Shown here piece after piece: positions 5,468-5,502 of a DNA stretch of 5,502 nt. The translations under genes were made by a program, and so were the position numbers. Source of the DNA: Mageeibacillus sp. UBA5770 (lineage in GTDB: Bacteria > Bacillota_A > Clostridia > Saccharofermentanales > Saccharofermentanaceae); the NCBI GenBank assembly GCA_002418705.1, contig DIEQ01000076.1:47972-53473 (forward strand). The letters run 5' to 3'. Position 1 is the stretch's first letter. The number at the start of each line of letters is the position of its first letter. The notes below the pieces were generated by a model. The model ran no database searches. It was not told the origin of the DNA and saw only the letters and a program-made list of their open reading frames with translations.

Positions 5468-5502
5468 GGCTCCTTGGTCAAGCGGTTAAGACATCGCCCT
5501 TT
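5468..5502 (+). tRNA. tRNA, probably Glu(TTC), 5' part cut by the window end
   Basis: GGCTCCT (5468-5474, acceptor strand), TG, then D-stem GTC/GAC with a loop containing CGG and TTAA, then anticodon-stem strand TCGCC and loop start CTTT match the pattern of bacterial tRNA-Glu, close to the Bacillus form. The window stops at the second anticodon base (TT at 5501-5502), so Glu(TTC) is inferred from the body; the anticodon seen alone would also allow Gln or Lys. It is 32 bases after tRNA-Val and probably in the same operon. Confidence 0.82.

Noticed and set aside
1..5502. CRISPR arrays, insertion sequences, transposases, phage or toxin-antitoxin genes
   Set aside because: No regularly spaced direct repeats, terminal inverted repeats with a transposase, or related coding regions were seen in the window.

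Overview
The window is a housekeeping stretch of a low-to-moderate-GC Gram-positive genome, most likely Bacillota. The gene order rsmI - (insert) - metG - tatD is the arrangement known from Bacillus and relatives (there yabC/rsmI - abrB - metS - yabD). Shine-Dalgarno sites are strong, promoters are sigma-A-like, and the tRNA-Val gene does not encode its CCA end. An Erysipelotrichia- or Clostridia-type organism would fit, but the lineage cannot be fixed from this window.

Layout, all on the + strand: (1) 1-198, the last 65 codons of rsmI, carrying a GC-rich 11-bp hairpin; (2) 240-2369, a cytoplasmic PAS-PAS-GGDEF-EAL protein with a ruined GGDEF signature but a complete set of EAL catalytic residues, so a predicted c-di-GMP phosphodiesterase; (3) 2370-2450, an intergenic gap with a good promoter whose spacer is filled by a 15-bp palindrome; (4) 2451-4409, metG, zinc-type methionyl-tRNA synthetase with a C-terminal Trbp111-like domain; (5) 4409-5209, tatD, overlapping metG by one base; (6) 5210-5362, an A-tract-rich upstream region, a near-consensus promoter and a structured leader; (7) 5363-5435, tRNA-Val(TAC); (8) from 5468, the first half of a second tRNA, probably Glu, cut by the window end.

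The genes fall into three transcription units by inference: rsmI with the EAL gene (possibly with its own weak promoter), metG-tatD from the 2387-2415 promoter, and a tRNA operon from the 5294-5322 promoter. No convincing intrinsic terminator is visible, so read-through between them is possible. Apart from the EAL protein, everything serves translation (16S rRNA methylation, Met-tRNA charging, tRNAs) or nucleic-acid maintenance (TatD).

No clearly new multi-gene system is visible. The points most worth a second look are the tRNA-Val gene, whose acceptor stem has two mismatches and whose leader can pair with its 5' half, and the palindromes lying on the promoters before metG and before the EAL gene.
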